The translations under genes were made by a program, and so were the position numbers. The notes beneath the pieces are model-generated. The model did not search any database. It worked only from the letters and a program-made list of their open reading frames with translations, and had not been told where the DNA came from. 64,000 nucleotides of DNA, taken from Anaerolinea thermophila (GTDB taxonomy: Bacteria; Chloroflexota; Anaerolineae; Anaerolineales; Anaerolineaceae). This document shows, piece after piece, positions 44,891-54,845 of this stretch (within the stretch, counting starts at the first letter, position 1; each line of letters starts with the position of its first letter). Where the stretch lies: assembly GCF_020723905.1 (NCBI RefSeq), contig NZ_DYHZ01000005.1, positions 62,001-126,000 on the forward strand, in the 5' to 3' direction.

Positions 44891-45661
44891 ATGTCTGAGT
44901 TGGTCATCAAAAATTTACATGTAGCCATAGAAGGTAAAGAAATTATTCGAGGCTTGGATTTAACCATTCGTCAGGGTGAGGTGCACGCCATCATGGGTCC
45001 TAACGGGACGGGGAAGTCTACTCTGGCATATACCCTGATGGGGCACCCCTCTTATGAAGTCACTGAAGGAGAAGTCTGGTTCAAGGGGCAAAACATTCTT
45101 GAACTGGAGCCTGATGAGCGCTCTCGCCTGGGCATCTTTCTGGCTTTTCAATACCCGGTTGCTATTCCCGGAGTTACAGTAGCCAATTTCCTGCGCACTG
45201 CCATTAACGCCCGGCGTCGCGCTGAAAACCCCGAAGACAAGGGCATCCCCATTCCTGAATTTCGTAAGTTACTCAAATCCAAGATGGAACTTTTGAAGAT
45301 GGATCCATCTTTTGCTGGGAGATACTTAAATGATGGCTTTTCTGGCGGCGAGAAAAAACGCGCCGAGATTTTGCAGATGGCGATGCTTCAACCGGAAATT
45401 GCCATTTTGGATGAGACCGACTCAGGCCTGGATATTGATGCACTCCGCATTGTAGCAGAAGGTGTTAATGCCCTCCGTGGCAAGGATTTAGGGGTGTTGG
45501 TAATTACCCACTATCAGCGCATATTAAACTATATTACTCCCGACTTTGTGCATATCATGTTGGGTGGTCGGATTGTAGAATCTGGCGATGCTGAACTAGC
45601 CCTTCATCTTGAAGAGCACGGGTACGATTGGGTGCGCGAGAAGTACGAAGCCGTTTCCTAA
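44891..45661 (+). CDS. sufC: Fe-S assembly ATPase SufC
   Basis: This 256-residue ABC-type ATPase powers the SufBCD scaffold. The Walker [10 protein letters not shown] lies at residues 36-44, the ABC signature [12 protein letters not shown] and Walker [17 protein letters not shown] follow, and the switch His is in VITHYQRIL. It is soluble, with no membrane partner, as usual for SufC. It is the first gene of the suf operon. Confidence 0.97.
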   Translation: MSELVIKNLHVAIEGKEIIRGLDLTIRQGEVHAIMGPNGTGKSTLAYTLMGHPSYEVTEGEVWFKGQNILELEPDERSRLGIFLAFQYPVAIPGVTVANFLRTAINARRRAENPEDKGIPIPEFRKLLKSKMELLKMDPSFAGRYLNDGFSGGEKKRAEILQMAMLQPEIAILDETDSGLDIDALRIVAEGVNALRGKDLGVLVITHYQRILNYITPDFVHIMLGGRIVESGDAELALHLEEHGYDWVREKYEAVS

Positions 45662-45688
45662 GTGTCTTAATGGTATCAGGAGGTTGAT

Positions 45689-47101
45689 ATGTCGAACTCC
45701 CCGCAAAATGACTTTTTAGAGGCGCTGGATGAATATCGGTATGGATTCAGCGATCCGGAGACTTATGTCTTCAAGAGTCAAAAAGGGCTGAGCCGGACGG
45801 TCGTGGAACAAATCTCCCACATGAAGGGAGAGCCGCAGTGGATGCTTGAATTCCGCCTTAAAGCCCTGGAGCATTTCTTGAAGCGTCCCATGCCCACATG
45901 GGGGGCTGATTTGAGTGACCTGAATCTGGATGATATTTATTACTACGTCAAGCCTACCGACAAAGAAGGACGTACATGGGATGATGTGCCTGCTACCATC
46001 AAAGAAACCTTCAACCGTTTGGGGATCCCGGAAGCAGAACAAAAATTCCTTGCGGGTGTAGGCGCTCAGTATGAATCTGAAATGGTATATCACAGTATTC
46101 AGGAACACCTTGAAAAGCAAGGGGTGATTTTCCTGAGCATTGAAGACGGCTTGCGTAAGCATCCTGATCTCTTTCGCGAATACTTTGGCACGGTGGTTCC
46201 CATTGAAGACAACAAATTTGCCGCTTTGAACAGTGCGGTCTGGTCTGGTGGGTCTTTTGTGTATGTGCCAAAAGGGGTCAAGGTGGACTTACCGCTTCAG
46301 GCGTACTTCCGTTTGAACGTTGCAAACATCGGGCAGTTTGAACGCACCCTGATTATTGCAGATGAAGGTGCCCAGGTTCATTACGTGGAAGGTTGTACGG
46401 CGCCTCAATACACCACTGATTCATTCCATAGCGGGGTGATTGAAATTGTGGTAAAGCGCGGAGCGCGTGTGCGTTACTCCACCATTCAGAACTGGTCCAA
46501 TAACGTTTACAATCTGGTCACTCAGCGTGCGGTAGTCTACGCAGATGGGGTCATGGAATGGGTTGATGCCAATCTTGGTTCCAAGGTGACCATGAAGTAT
46601 CCTTCCTGTTACCTGATGGAACCCGGTGCTCGAGGGGAAATTCTTTCCATTGCCTTTGCAGGAAAAGGACAACATCAGGATGCGGGCGGTAAGGTGGTTC
46701 ATTTTGCGCCTCACACCAGCAGTAAGATTACTTCGAAGTCAATCAGCAAGAGTGGCGGGCGTACTTCTTACCGCGGTCTGTTGAAGGTGTATAAAGGCGC
46801 CGCTGGAGTCCGCTCCAACGTGGTTTGTGATGCTCTGCTTCTGGATGACAAATCTCGCTCAGATACGTATCCGTACATTGAAATTGATGAAGATGATGTC
46901 ACCATTGGACACGAGGCTTCGGTTTCCAAAGTCGGAGAAGAGCAACTCTTCTACCTGATGAGCCGTGGATTGAGCGAGGAAGAAGCCACCACCATGGTTG
47001 TTTCGGGATTCATTGAGCCTCTGGTCAAGGAACTCCCCATGGAATATGCCGTAGAGATGAATCGGCTGATTCAGTTGCAAATGGAAGGCTCAATCGGTTA
47101 A
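45689..47101 (+). CDS. sufB: Fe-S scaffold protein SufB
   Basis: This 470-residue SufB has the family landmarks [43 protein letters not shown] and [23 protein letters not shown]. Further landmarks are [30 protein letters not shown] and a C-terminal [38 protein letters not shown]. With SufC and SufD it forms the complex on which [4Fe-4S] clusters are built, and the Cys in NVVCDALL corresponds to the conserved cluster-assembly Cys. AGGAGG precedes the ATG. Confidence 0.97.
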   Translation: MSNSPQNDFLEALDEYRYGFSDPETYVFKSQKGLSRTVVEQISHMKGEPQWMLEFRLKALEHFLKRPMPTWGADLSDLNLDDIYYYVKPTDKEGRTWDDVPATIKETFNRLGIPEAEQKFLAGVGAQYESEMVYHSIQEHLEKQGVIFLSIEDGLRKHPDLFREYFGTVVPIEDNKFAALNSAVWSGGSFVYVPKGVKVDLPLQAYFRLNVANIGQFERTLIIADEGAQVHYVEGCTAPQYTTDSFHSGVIEIVVKRGARVRYSTIQNWSNNVYNLVTQRAVVYADGVMEWVDANLGSKVTMKYPSCYLMEPGARGEILSIAFAGKGQHQDAGGKVVHFAPHTSSKITSKSISKSGGRTSYRGLLKVYKGAAGVRSNVVCDALLLDDKSRSDTYPYIEIDEDDVTIGHEASVSKVGEEQLFYLMSRGLSEEEATTMVVSGFIEPLVKELPMEYAVEMNRLIQLQMEGSIG

Positions 47102-47114
47102 GGGAGGAAGAATC

Positions 47115-48488
47115 ATGGCAATGCAGGAAACACCGCGAATCATTACCCGGACTCGTCGGGCAGATATTGCGAAACCCAGGGAATTTCAATTTGACGAGAG
47201 TGCGGTAGATTTGTCTTTACCGCATCCTGATTTGGTTGCATATCGTCAACAAGCCTGGCAACACTTTAAAAATCTTCCCATGCCCTCTGTTCAGGAAGAA
47301 GCATGGCGCAGGACGGATATACGAGGTTTAAAAGCCGATACATTCCGCTTGCCTCGCAAAGAAGAATACAAAGATCTGACTCCTCCTCCGGATGACCTTC
47401 TTCAACCTCTGGCAGATGGTGAACACGGGGGGGAAATTGTCCTGTTCCCCGGTGGCGCCCGCGTTTTCCTGGATGAGGAATTGCAAAAGCAGGGTGTGAT
47501 TTTTACCGATTATCAGACGGCTTTGAAGGAGCATCCTTCCCTGGTGACAAAAATCCTCGGAAAGGCTGTACAAACGTCCGATGGGAAATTCGCTGCTCTG
47601 GCAGGGGCATTGGCACAAACCGGGGTATTCCTGTATGTACCTCGCAACGTTCATCTGCAGACACCTTTGCACAGCCTGTTGTGGGGACCGGGAATTGGAC
47701 TGGCGCATATCTCTCACATCCTTGTTTACCTTGAAGAAGGGGCTTCGGTAACTTACGTACACGAGTCTGCCTCCCCAACCGAAATGGATCAGTCTCTCCA
47801 TGCAGGGATTGTCGAACTCTATGTGGGTCCGTCGGCTCAATTAACTTTTGTTGAATTACAGAGTTGGGGTGAGCATGTCTGGAATTTTACCCACGAGCGA
47901 GCGCTGGTGGACCGTGATGGCAATCTGGACTGGATTTTTGGCGCTATTGGCAGTCATTTGACCAAGAACTTCTCGGAAATTAATCTGGTTGGCGAAGGAA
48001 GTACTGGTAAGATGTCCGGCTTCTACTTCACCGATCATGACCAGCACCTTGACCATGATACCCAGCAAAATCACTTAGCCCCTCACACAACCAGCGATTT
48101 GCTTTTCAAAGGAGCACTGATTCAGGAATCGCGGTCAGTGTGGCAGGGAATGATTTACGTTGCCCCTGGTGCTCAAAAGACGGATGGCTATCAGGCAAAC
48201 CGCAATCTGGTGCTCAGTCCAAAAGCCCGAGCCGATTCCATCCCCGGATTGGAGATTCTGGCGGATGATGTTCGCTGTACCCACGGCGCAACGGTAGGCA
48301 AAATTGATGAGGACCAGATTTTCTACCTGGTGTCGCGGGGCATTCCCCGTCCACTTGCAGAGCGGTTAATTGTAGAAGGCTTCTTTGATCCGATTATGCA
48401 ACGCATCCCATTTGAAGGCGTACGACAGCGCTTCCAGAGGACGATTGCTGAAAAAATGCGCGTCTTCGATGAGCAAATGGGTCGTTAA
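47115..48488 (+). CDS. sufD: Fe-S scaffold protein SufD
   Basis: This 457-residue SufB/D-fold protein begins with the helical N-terminal domain containing MPSVQEEAWRRTDIRGL, typical of SufD. The beta-helix core has LAGALAQTGVFLYVPRNVHLQTPLHSLLW and TSDLLFKGALIQESRSVWQGMIYV. The C-terminal CTHGATVGKIDEDQIFYLVSRGIPRPLAERLIVEGFF completes it, with the His that faces the SufB cysteine. It pairs with SufB and starts 13 nt after it. Confidence 0.95.
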   Translation: MAMQETPRIITRTRRADIAKPREFQFDESAVDLSLPHPDLVAYRQQAWQHFKNLPMPSVQEEAWRRTDIRGLKADTFRLPRKEEYKDLTPPPDDLLQPLADGEHGGEIVLFPGGARVFLDEELQKQGVIFTDYQTALKEHPSLVTKILGKAVQTSDGKFAALAGALAQTGVFLYVPRNVHLQTPLHSLLWGPGIGLAHISHILVYLEEGASVTYVHESASPTEMDQSLHAGIVELYVGPSAQLTFVELQSWGEHVWNFTHERALVDRDGNLDWIFGAIGSHLTKNFSEINLVGEGSTGKMSGFYFTDHDQHLDHDTQQNHLAPHTTSDLLFKGALIQESRSVWQGMIYVAPGAQKTDGYQANRNLVLSPKARADSIPGLEILADDVRCTHGATVGKIDEDQIFYLVSRGIPRPLAERLIVEGFFDPIMQRIPFEGVRQRFQRTIAEKMRVFDEQMGR

Positions 48489-48493
48489 TATTG

Positions 48494-48499
48494 TATAAT
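48494..48499 (+). promoter_or_regulatory. Possible internal -10 box before orf99-sufS
   Basis: A perfect TATAAT follows the sufD stop by 5 nt. It could start a shorter transcript with a leader of about 31 nt for orf99, sufS, sufU and the Rieske gene. The -35 zone lies inside sufD and is weak. Confidence 0.4.
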
Positions 48500-48536
48500 T
48501 GTCTGGCTTAATAACTTTGCCAGGAGCAAGTAAATT

Positions 48537-48836
48537 ATGGCACAGTTTTCATACATGAAACCGCCTGAAACCAGCAAGACCTATGAGGTTGGGGATGTTG
48601 TAGAAGTCTATTGTGACCACGAAAAGGGAGGCCAGCGCATTCGCGGTTGGCTGAAGGGCATTGTGGTTCAGGTAGATGCCAAAATGGTTGCCATTCAATT
48701 CCGTTCCAACGTTTTTCTGACCGATGGATGGATGGTTCCTGACCATATCCTCTGGTATCCGGTCAATTCTCCACACGTGCGATTCCCTGGCGAAAAGAAG
48801 GGCCCGGGGCGCACAGACTACACAAAGGACTTCTAG
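48537..48836 (+). CDS. Conserved protein of unknown function in the suf operon
   Basis: I do not recognise this 99-residue protein. It has beta-rich stretches (TYEVGDVVEVYCDHEKGG, IRGWLKGIVVQVDAKMVAIQF) that suggest a small SH3-like barrel, then a Trp/Pro-rich middle and a charged GEKKGPGRTDYTKDF tail. There is one Cys and no membrane segment. It sits between sufD and sufS with 3 nt to the latter, so it is coexpressed with Fe-S assembly. Its role may be accessory or regulatory, which is inferred from position only. Confidence 0.68.
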   Translation: MAQFSYMKPPETSKTYEVGDVVEVYCDHEKGGQRIRGWLKGIVVQVDAKMVAIQFRSNVFLTDGWMVPDHILWYPVNSPHVRFPGEKKGPGRTDYTKDF

Positions 48837-48839
48837 GTT

Positions 48840-50063
48840 ATGCTATCTGTTGAAGAAATTCGCAGACAATTTCCCATCCTCCATCGTCAGGTACGGAAAG
48901 GGGTGCCGCTGATCTATCTCGATTCGGCGGCAACCTCACAAAAGCCGCTGCAGGTCATTGAGACCATGCAGCGGTTTTACCAGTTAATGAATGCCAATAT
49001 TCATCGCGGAGTCCACACTCTGGCAGAAGAATCCACGGCGGCTTATGAAAAAGCCCGTGAGAAAATCGCTTCATTTATCGGCGCATCCTCCACTAAAGAG
49101 GTTATCTTTACACGCAACACGACAGAAGCCATTAACCTTGTTGCCTATTCCTGGGGCAGAAAATTTTTACAACCCGGGGATGTGATAATCCTGACCGAGA
49201 TGGAACATCATTCCAACCTTGTTCCATGGCAGATTCTCTCATCTGAAAAAGGCATCAGGCTGGAATTTATTCCCGTACAGGAAGATTTCCTGTTGGATCT
49301 GGATGTGTACCGGCGATTACTGGAATTACGCCCCAAACTGGTGGCTTTTACCCATATGTCCAACGTATTGGGCACAATTAATCCTGCAAAGGATATGATT
49401 CGCCTTGCTCATGAAGCAGGGGCTTTGACACTTATAGATGGCGCCCAATCAGTTCCTCATTTTGCAGTCAATGTGCGGGATCTGGATGTGGACTTCATGG
49501 CTTTTTCCGGGCATAAAATGTGCGGTCCCACCGGCATTGGCGTTCTTTACGGAAAGCAGGAATTGCTGGAAAAAATGCCTCCATTCTTGGGTGGCGGTGA
49601 CATGATTAAAAAGGTGCTCCTCCGTGATTTTGTACCCAATACCCTTCCGCATAAATTTGAAGCCGGTACACCAGCCATTGCGGAAGCCATTGGCTTGGGA
49701 GCCGCCGTGGATTTTCTCCAGGAAATCGGTATGGATTGGGTTCTTGCTCACGAGCAGGAAATTACCGCTTATGGTTTAGAGCGGTTATCTGAAATTCCTG
49801 GTTTGAAGATCTTTGGCCCTGATGCCTCACATAAAGGGGGGGTCATCTCATTCACCATGCAAGGCGTACACCCTCATGATGTGGCCCAGATTCTCGATCA
49901 GGACGGGATTGCTGTGCGCGCAGGGCACCATTGTGCCATGCCCTTGCATGAGAAATTCCACATTCCCGCCACCACTCGTGCCAGTTTCTACCTGTATTCC
50001 CGTAAAGAAGAAGTGGATCTACTGGTGGCTGGGCTGGAAAAAATCCTCACAATCTTTGGATAG
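48840..50063 (+). CDS. sufS: Cysteine desulfurase SufS
   Basis: This 407-residue group II cysteine desulfurase takes sulfur from L-cysteine for cluster building. The PLP Lys is K226 in AFSGHKMCGPTGIGVLYG. The catalytic Cys is C365 in RAGHHCAMPLHEKF, on a short loop typical of SufS rather than IscS. N-terminal YLDSAATSQKP and NIHRGVHTLAEEST are also family-specific. It is followed by its partner SufU 8 nt downstream. Confidence 0.97.
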   Translation: MLSVEEIRRQFPILHRQVRKGVPLIYLDSAATSQKPLQVIETMQRFYQLMNANIHRGVHTLAEESTAAYEKAREKIASFIGASSTKEVIFTRNTTEAINLVAYSWGRKFLQPGDVIILTEMEHHSNLVPWQILSSEKGIRLEFIPVQEDFLLDLDVYRRLLELRPKLVAFTHMSNVLGTINPAKDMIRLAHEAGALTLIDGAQSVPHFAVNVRDLDVDFMAFSGHKMCGPTGIGVLYGKQELLEKMPPFLGGGDMIKKVLLRDFVPNTLPHKFEAGTPAIAEAIGLGAAVDFLQEIGMDWVLAHEQEITAYGLERLSEIPGLKIFGPDASHKGGVISFTMQGVHPHDVAQILDQDGIAVRAGHHCAMPLHEKFHIPATTRASFYLYSRKEEVDLLVAGLEKILTIFG

Positions 50064-50071
50064 GCTCTTTT

Positions 50072-50479
50072 ATGGATGATTTATACCGGGAAGTAATCAT
50101 CGAGCGTTATAAAAATCCTCTTTACAAAGGGGAACTGGATCCATGCGATATCCGCTTTGAGGATGAAAACCCGCTCTGTGGAGATCATATCCGAATAGAC
50201 TTGCGGGTGGATGACCAGAATAGGGTTACCGAGGCGGCTTTCAGTGGACATGGATGCGCGATTTCTCAGGCATCAGCAGATCTCCTGCTCGAGTCCATCA
50301 TTGGAAAATCCCTGGACGAGGTCAAGGCTCTTACTAAAGAGGATGTGCTTGACCTTCTGGGAATTGAACTGGGACCGGTGCGGTTAAAGTGTGCTTTGCT
50401 TTCTTTAAAAGTCTTGAAAGCCGGAGTGTACGGACTGGGCGAAGCACCCGATGATCTTGTTGGCGAGGGTATTGAGTGA
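50072..50479 (+). CDS. sufU: SufU sulfur acceptor
   Basis: This 135-residue SufU has the zinc/sulfur-accepting residues C36 and D38 (NPLCGD), C62 (GHGCAISQASADLL) and C107 (RLKCALL). The insertion between the second and third Cys distinguishes SufU from the scaffold IscU. It accepts persulfide sulfur from SufS through its zinc site. The stop is separated from the Rieske gene start by 1 nt. Confidence 0.95.
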   Translation: MDDLYREVIIERYKNPLYKGELDPCDIRFEDENPLCGDHIRIDLRVDDQNRVTEAAFSGHGCAISQASADLLLESIIGKSLDEVKALTKEDVLDLLGIELGPVRLKCALLSLKVLKAGVYGLGEAPDDLVGEGIE

Positions 50480-50480
50480 T

Positions 50481-50822
50481 ATGAATGACTCTTCCAACGT
50501 TGAATTTTTGCAAATCGTTGAGCAATCTGAACTTCCCCCTGGAGAACGTTTGTTTGTCGAAGTAGAAGGCGTACCCATTGTTCTGTTCAATGTAGGCGGG
50601 CAATTCTATGCCATTGGGGATGTCTGTACTCACGATGATGGTCCTCTGGGAGAGGGTGAACTGGACGGCTACTGCATCCGATGTCCCCGCCATGGCGCCA
50701 GATTTGATATTCGCAATGGCAAAGCGCTTTCCCTGCCTGCTGTTGAAGATACGCTTTCATTCCCGGTGCGCGTTGTCAACGGATGGATTGAACTGGGGTT
50801 TCCTAGAAAATCCAAGTATTAA
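50481..50822 (+). CDS. Rieske-type [2Fe-2S] ferredoxin
   Basis: This 113-residue Rieske ferredoxin binds its cluster by C49/H51 (VCTHDDGPLGEG) and C68/H71 (CPRHGARFD). The small soluble form resembles ferredoxins of dioxygenases or NirD. Similar proteins are found at the end of suf operons, where a role in electron supply for cluster assembly has been suggested. The ATG at 50481 follows the SufU stop (TGATATG), whereas an in-frame ATG at 50451 lies inside sufU. A terminator follows. Confidence 0.92.
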   Translation: MNDSSNVEFLQIVEQSELPPGERLFVEVEGVPIVLFNVGGQFYAIGDVCTHDDGPLGEGELDGYCIRCPRHGARFDIRNGKALSLPAVEDTLSFPVRVVNGWIELGFPRKSKY

Positions 50823-50840
50823 TATTGACTGGAAAAAGTA

Positions 50841-50868
50841 AAAAAAGGCGGCTAAAGCCGCCTTTTTT
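50841..50868. terminator. Bidirectional terminator of the suf operon and PIG-L gene
   Basis: AAAAAAGGCGGC (50841-50852) pairs with GCCGCCTTTTTT (50857-50868) around TAAA. The symmetrical A- and T-runs allow termination on both strands. Confidence 0.95.
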
Positions 50869-50869
50869 G

Positions 50870-51541
50870 TTATTCTTCGCATGCGTTCAGCATTTCCTTA
50901 CAGCCAAAGGCTCCAACAATTCTCAATATGTCGAACCCCTCGGCATACGGTCTTTCGCAGATGGCACCGTTTCGAATGAGCGTTGCACGGGTAATCTCTG
51001 GATTAAAGTAGTACCTCTCAGCGTAGGTTTTATATTCAGCAAGGGCTTGAATCTTTCGATCGACATCCTGCTGGCTGACTTCTACCAGAAAACTGGGGAA
51101 AAAGCCGTAACTGCTGCGAATCACGTCAAAGCCCAGCACAGTTTTTCCTCTGAAGGCTCTCAATGCTTCTTCGGTGACTGTGCCGTGGTCCTGATGAATG
51201 TCGGCTCTGGTATGAACGAAAATGATATCGGGTTGGAATTTGCGATTCCAATCCAGTAAGTATTCCAGAATCTCCTGCCGATAATGGGGAAATCGCCGGG
51301 TTTCGAACGGACCCAAAATCGCCCATTCCCTGGGAACGCCCAGAACATCCATGCTGCGATAATGTTCTTCGACCAGATTTTTCAGGGCGGGATTTTTCTG
51401 GTTGTCCGAGAGGGTTACACAGCGAATTTCGGTGTGGGGAACGATATGCGCAATCAATGCCCCACATCCCAGTTCGATGTCATCTGGATGTGCACCCAGG
51501 AAGAGAACCCGGCGCCCATAAAAGATCATGTCGTTGTTCAT
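50870..51541 (-). CDS. PIG-L (LmbE) family deacetylase
   Basis: This 223-residue zinc-dependent N-deacetylase is of the LmbE/PIG-L type. The AHPDDIELGCGALIAH motif lies near residues 16-32 and supplies the His, Asp and catalytic Asp. The third metal His is in DIHQDHGTVTEEALRAF. Such enzymes remove acetyl groups from GlcNAc-type sugars in glycolipids or low-molecular-weight thiols such as bacillithiol/mycothiol precursors. The substrate cannot be read. It follows the methyltransferase gene by 6 nt. Confidence 0.9.
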   Translation of the reverse strand: MNNDMIFYGRRVLFLGAHPDDIELGCGALIAHIVPHTEIRCVTLSDNQKNPALKNLVEEHYRSMDVLGVPREWAILGPFETRRFPHYRQEILEYLLDWNRKFQPDIIFVHTRADIHQDHGTVTEEALRAFRGKTVLGFDVIRSSYGFFPSFLVEVSQQDVDRKIQALAEYKTYAERYYFNPEITRATLIRNGAICERPYAEGFDILRIVGAFGCKEMLNACEE

Positions 51542-51547
51542 CGTGAT

Positions 51548-52348
51548 TTACTTCGTAGCGATAAATCCGCCTACCACCTTGGTCATAACCAGTTTTCCAT
51601 CGCGTTCAATACGTGCTCTGGCAACCTGCTCAATTTGCTTCATGATGGTTTCAAATTCCTCTTTGGTATTAAAGAGGCTGTTCCACAGCTTGCGATCTTC
51701 GGAGAGAGATGCACGCGTGTATGCAAGGAAAGGTTCGACAGTCTCAAAGGTAAGAGGATTTTCGAAAATATGTGTCTCAACCTTCGAGAACAGTTTTTCA
51801 ATCGCGCCGAAAATTTCCGTGCTGTAGCGGGAACTTCCCGGCATGGGAGGAATGGGTTTTCCAGTGGCTTCCCGAATGATGTCGTAAAAGACTTGCTTAT
51901 TGGTGGGCATTGGCCCGGTTGTGAACAACCGTCCGCCAGGTTTCAGTACCCGGTGCATTTGTTCAATAGTAAAAGGAATATTTTCTGCATAGTAAATGGC
52001 GAAACAGCAAGATACCAGGTCGAATTGATTGCTATCCAGAGGAAATACCTCATTGAAGTTCAATTCGGAAAATTCGACCTTGCGATTGGTTTTCTCTGCG
52101 ATCTGGCGCGCTTGCCCAAGCAATTCTTCGTTGATATCTACACCCAGAATAGAGGCTTCCCCACCAAGAAAATCGTAAAAAGAAAAGCATTGTTTTCCAG
52201 CCCCACAGCCTACATCCAAGATACGCATTCCCTTTTGTAAGGGAAGAATGTCCAGCATCCATGCATCAATGTCTTTTGCGCCATACTGGTTGTGAATATT
52301 GATGCGAGTTTGCAAATCGTTCGTTGTTTCGTGGTATTCAATTTTCAT
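51548..52348 (-). CDS. Class I SAM-dependent methyltransferase
   Basis: This 266-residue methyltransferase has the SAM-binding motif I RILDVGCGAGKQCFSF near residue 37, LGVDINEELLGQARQIAE, and a motif post-I FDLVSCCFAIYY. It has the UbiE/Methyltransf_11 fold, and its substrate is unknown. AAGGAGAG precedes the ATG, and an extended -10 box at 52379 suggests an independent promoter after the hyp operon. It and the PIG-L gene form a short operon, perhaps for a modified sugar or lipid. No large gene is present on the other strand over this stretch. Confidence 0.88.
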   Translation of the reverse strand: MKIEYHETTNDLQTRINIHNQYGAKDIDAWMLDILPLQKGMRILDVGCGAGKQCFSFYDFLGGEASILGVDINEELLGQARQIAEKTNRKVEFSELNFNEVFPLDSNQFDLVSCCFAIYYAENIPFTIEQMHRVLKPGGRLFTTGPMPTNKQVFYDIIREATGKPIPPMPGSSRYSTEIFGAIEKLFSKVETHIFENPLTFETVEPFLAYTRASLSEDRKLWNSLFNTKEEFETIMKQIEQVARARIERDGKLVMTKVVGGFIATK

Positions 52349-52378
52349 GGTTCTCTCCTTAAGAAGAATTGGAATTTA

Positions 52379-52387
52379 ATTATACCA
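52379..52387 (-). promoter_or_regulatory. Extended -10 promoter of the methyltransferase-PIG-L operon
   Basis: On the minus strand TG-G-TATAAT forms an extended -10 element 30 nt before the ATG at 52348, placed after the hypE stop. No good -35 is required for this class. Confidence 0.6.
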
Positions 52388-52406
52388 GGCCTTTTTTCGA
52401 TCTTTT

Positions 52407-53498
52407 TCAGCAGATTCTCGGTAGAATTTCTCCAGAAAGACTCTCAACAATGCGGGTTGAACCGATAACGGTACGCATCAGGACTTTGCCGGGGTTCTCG
52501 GCAATTACTTTTCCAATGATCTGGGCTTGAGCGCCGTGGGGGTGCTCTCGTAGCGCCTCCAAAGCGGTGTGCGCTTCACTTTCTGGCACAATGGCGAGAA
52601 TCTTGCCCTCATTGGCAACATAGAGGGGGTCAAAACCCAGCATTTCACACATGGAACGTACTGCTGGATTGACCGGTAATGCCATCTCATCTAGCAGGAT
52701 GCCCACCTGACTTTGTGAGGCAATCTCATTGAGGGTTGTTGCCACTCCACCTCTGGTGGGATCCCGCAGGACATGAGTGTGAGGTGCTGCTTTCAGCAAT
52801 TGTTTAATCAGTTGGTTGAGGGGAGCGACATCAGATTGAATGGGGCTTTGAATTCCCAAATCTCCCCGCGCGGTCAGGATTGCCATACCATGGTCTCCCA
52901 TTGTACCCGAAATCAGCACCAGATCGCCTGGTTGGGCATTGGCTCCATGGATATCGCAGTCAGAAGGCAACCACCCGAATCCGGTAGTATTGATAAATAC
53001 TCCATCCATCTTGCCTCGTTCGACCACTTTAGTGTCCCCGGCGACAAATGTCACGCCGGCTTCTTCGGCAGTTTTTTGCATCGAAGCGAGAATCTGCTCC
53101 AGCAATGCCACAGGAAAGCCTTCTTCAAGGATGAAAGAGGCTGTTAAGTACAATGGAGTGGCGCCAGAAACAGCAACATCATTGACTGTGCCAGCGACAG
53201 CCAGGCGTCCGATGTCTCCGCCCGGAAAAAACAGGGGGAAAACCACATGGGAATCAGTTGAGACAATCAGTTTTCCCTGGCTTTCAGGAAGTTCAGGCAA
53301 AGCCAGCCTTGCAAAGTCATTCCCTGCAAGGAGAGCAGGACTGGAAAGGTATTTTTGAAAGACCCTGCGAATTAAATCGTGGGTCATTTTACCGCCGCTC
53401 CCGTGCCCGAGAACAATTTGTTCGTTATGCGGTAGAGGCAAGGGACAGGCTAGCCCCTGATAATCAGGGAGTTGTTGACTCTCGTTTAAGTCGTTCAT
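52407..53498 (-). CDS. hypE: Hydrogenase maturation protein HypE
   Basis: This 363-residue protein dehydrates the thiocarboxamide on its C-terminal Cys to a thiocyanate, the precursor of the cyanide ligands of [NiFe] hydrogenase. The protein ends in PRIC, the conserved HypE tail with the acceptor Cys. Near the N-terminus [14 protein letters not shown] is the ATP-binding signature, and the [16 protein letters not shown] motif is typical. I start it at the ATG at 53498 that overlaps the hypD stop (ATGA); the longer frame would run into hypD. Confidence 0.96.
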   Translation of the reverse strand: MNDLNESQQLPDYQGLACPLPLPHNEQIVLGHGSGGKMTHDLIRRVFQKYLSSPALLAGNDFARLALPELPESQGKLIVSTDSHVVFPLFFPGGDIGRLAVAGTVNDVAVSGATPLYLTASFILEEGFPVALLEQILASMQKTAEEAGVTFVAGDTKVVERGKMDGVFINTTGFGWLPSDCDIHGANAQPGDLVLISGTMGDHGMAILTARGDLGIQSPIQSDVAPLNQLIKQLLKAAPHTHVLRDPTRGGVATTLNEIASQSQVGILLDEMALPVNPAVRSMCEMLGFDPLYVANEGKILAIVPESEAHTALEALREHPHGAQAQIIGKVIAENPGKVLMRTVIGSTRIVESLSGEILPRIC

Positions 53499-54592
53499 GA
53501 CCTGATAATCCTGGAGTAACGATAGAATGCAGAACAAGCGCCCTCAGCTGAAACCATTGGGGCCCCCAATGGATGTTCGGGAGTGCACTGTGTACCAAAG
53601 GCAGAACATTGATGGGGTTTCTTAACCCCCTGAAGGATTTCGCCGGCAATACAGAGGGGCGATTCGTGAGTCTGAATATGCCCAACCTGGAAGCGGTGCT
53701 CTGCGTCAAATTTTTTGTAGGCTTCGCGCAACCCCCAGCCGCTTAGCGGAATGAGACCGATACCGCGCCAGTTTCGGTCCACCGGCATAAATACCTGATC
53801 AATCATTCTTTGTGCAGGTTGATTTCCTTCTCGCTGAACAGCACGGGGGTAAGCGTTATACACTTCCGCTTTGCCGTTTTCCAGCAATTCAACGGTTTTT
53901 AAAATGCCCAGCAAAATATCCGCGGGTTCAAAACCGGTCACGACGATAGGCACCTGATACTTTTCTGCAATGGGTTCATATTCCCAGTAACCCATCACCG
54001 TGCAAACATGTCCTGCCGCCAGAAACCCCTGAACCCGGTTGGAGGGGGAACTCAGGATGGTATGCATGGCAGGGGGAACGCGAACTTGAGAGACCAGCAG
54101 AGAGAAATTTCCAAGGTTTTGTGCCTGCGCCTGAAGGATTGCCGCTGCGTTTGCGGGTGCAGTGGTTTCAAATCCAATTGCGAAAAACACCACTTGTTTA
54201 TCCGGATTTTCCCGGGCAATCTGTACCGCATCAATGGGGGAGTATACTACCCGGACATCTCCTCCTCTGGCTCGTATGGAAAAGAGATCATCCGAACTAC
54301 CCGGGACACGTAACATATCGCCAAAAGAAGTAAAAATGACATCTTTCTGGCTGGCAATTGCCAGGGCTTTGTCAATTTGTTCCAGTGGAGTTACACACAC
54401 AGGGCATCCTGGTCCATGAACCAGTTCGATTTCGGGAGGAAGAACCTGATCGATTCCATAGCGGAGAATGGCATGCGTTTGCCCGCCGCAAATTTCCATC
54501 AATACCCATGGTTTGCTAACGGTGCGTTGAATCTGCCTTACGATTCCCTGAATGAGATGATGATCTCGGAATGGAAGGTTGATATCACTCAT
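53495..54592 (-). CDS. hypD: Hydrogenase maturation protein HypD
   Basis: This 365-residue Fe-S protein holds the Fe(CN)2CO unit with HypC during assembly of the [NiFe] centre. It has [16 protein letters not shown] near the N-terminus and [17 protein letters not shown], the conserved Cys site. [11 protein letters not shown] lies in the middle, and a C-terminal Cys set ([29 protein letters not shown]) probably binds the [4Fe-4S] cluster. Its start overlaps hypC and its stop overlaps hypE, both by ATGA. Confidence 0.96.
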   Translation of the reverse strand: MSDINLPFRDHHLIQGIVRQIQRTVSKPWVLMEICGGQTHAILRYGIDQVLPPEIELVHGPGCPVCVTPLEQIDKALAIASQKDVIFTSFGDMLRVPGSSDDLFSIRARGGDVRVVYSPIDAVQIARENPDKQVVFFAIGFETTAPANAAAILQAQAQNLGNFSLLVSQVRVPPAMHTILSSPSNRVQGFLAAGHVCTVMGYWEYEPIAEKYQVPIVVTGFEPADILLGILKTVELLENGKAEVYNAYPRAVQREGNQPAQRMIDQVFMPVDRNWRGIGLIPLSGWGLREAYKKFDAEHRFQVGHIQTHESPLCIAGEILQGVKKPHQCSAFGTQCTPEHPLGAPMVSAEGACSAFYRYSRIIRS

Positions 54593-54834
54593 AGGTTTTC
54601 TTCTTCATCCAGAGCGGAGATTTCACTGAGTAATTGTAAAGTCTCGCGGGCTTCCTCTTCACTCAACAGGGTAATGACAAATCCCGCATGCACTAAGGCG
54701 TATTGGCCAATCTCTGCCTCAGGAACAGATTCAAGGCAGGCTTCCCGAATGGCACCTCCAAAATCAATTTTTCCCATTTTCAACCCGCCTTGCTGATAAA
54801 TTTCAACAATTTTTCCCGGGATTCCCAGACACAT
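54589..54834 (-). CDS. hypC: Hydrogenase maturation chaperone HypC
   Basis: This 81-residue protein begins [13 protein letters not shown]2 is the conserved residue that contacts iron and the hydrogenase large-subunit precursor. The rest contains [12 protein letters not shown] and [18 protein letters not shown], as in the family. The ATG at 54834 is certain from the start motif, while an upstream in-frame ATG would overlap hypF. Confidence 0.97.
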   Translation of the reverse strand: MCLGIPGKIVEIYQQGGLKMGKIDFGGAIREACLESVPEAEIGQYALVHAGFVITLLSEEEARETLQLLSEISALDEEENL

Positions 54835-54845
54835 ATTTTTTCTCC

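Noticed and set aside
51284-52240. Long plus-strand open frame of 318 codons
   Set aside because: It lies opposite the PIG-L and methyltransferase genes, which have clear family motifs, good starts and operon context. The plus-strand product has no recognisable domain or ribosome binding site.
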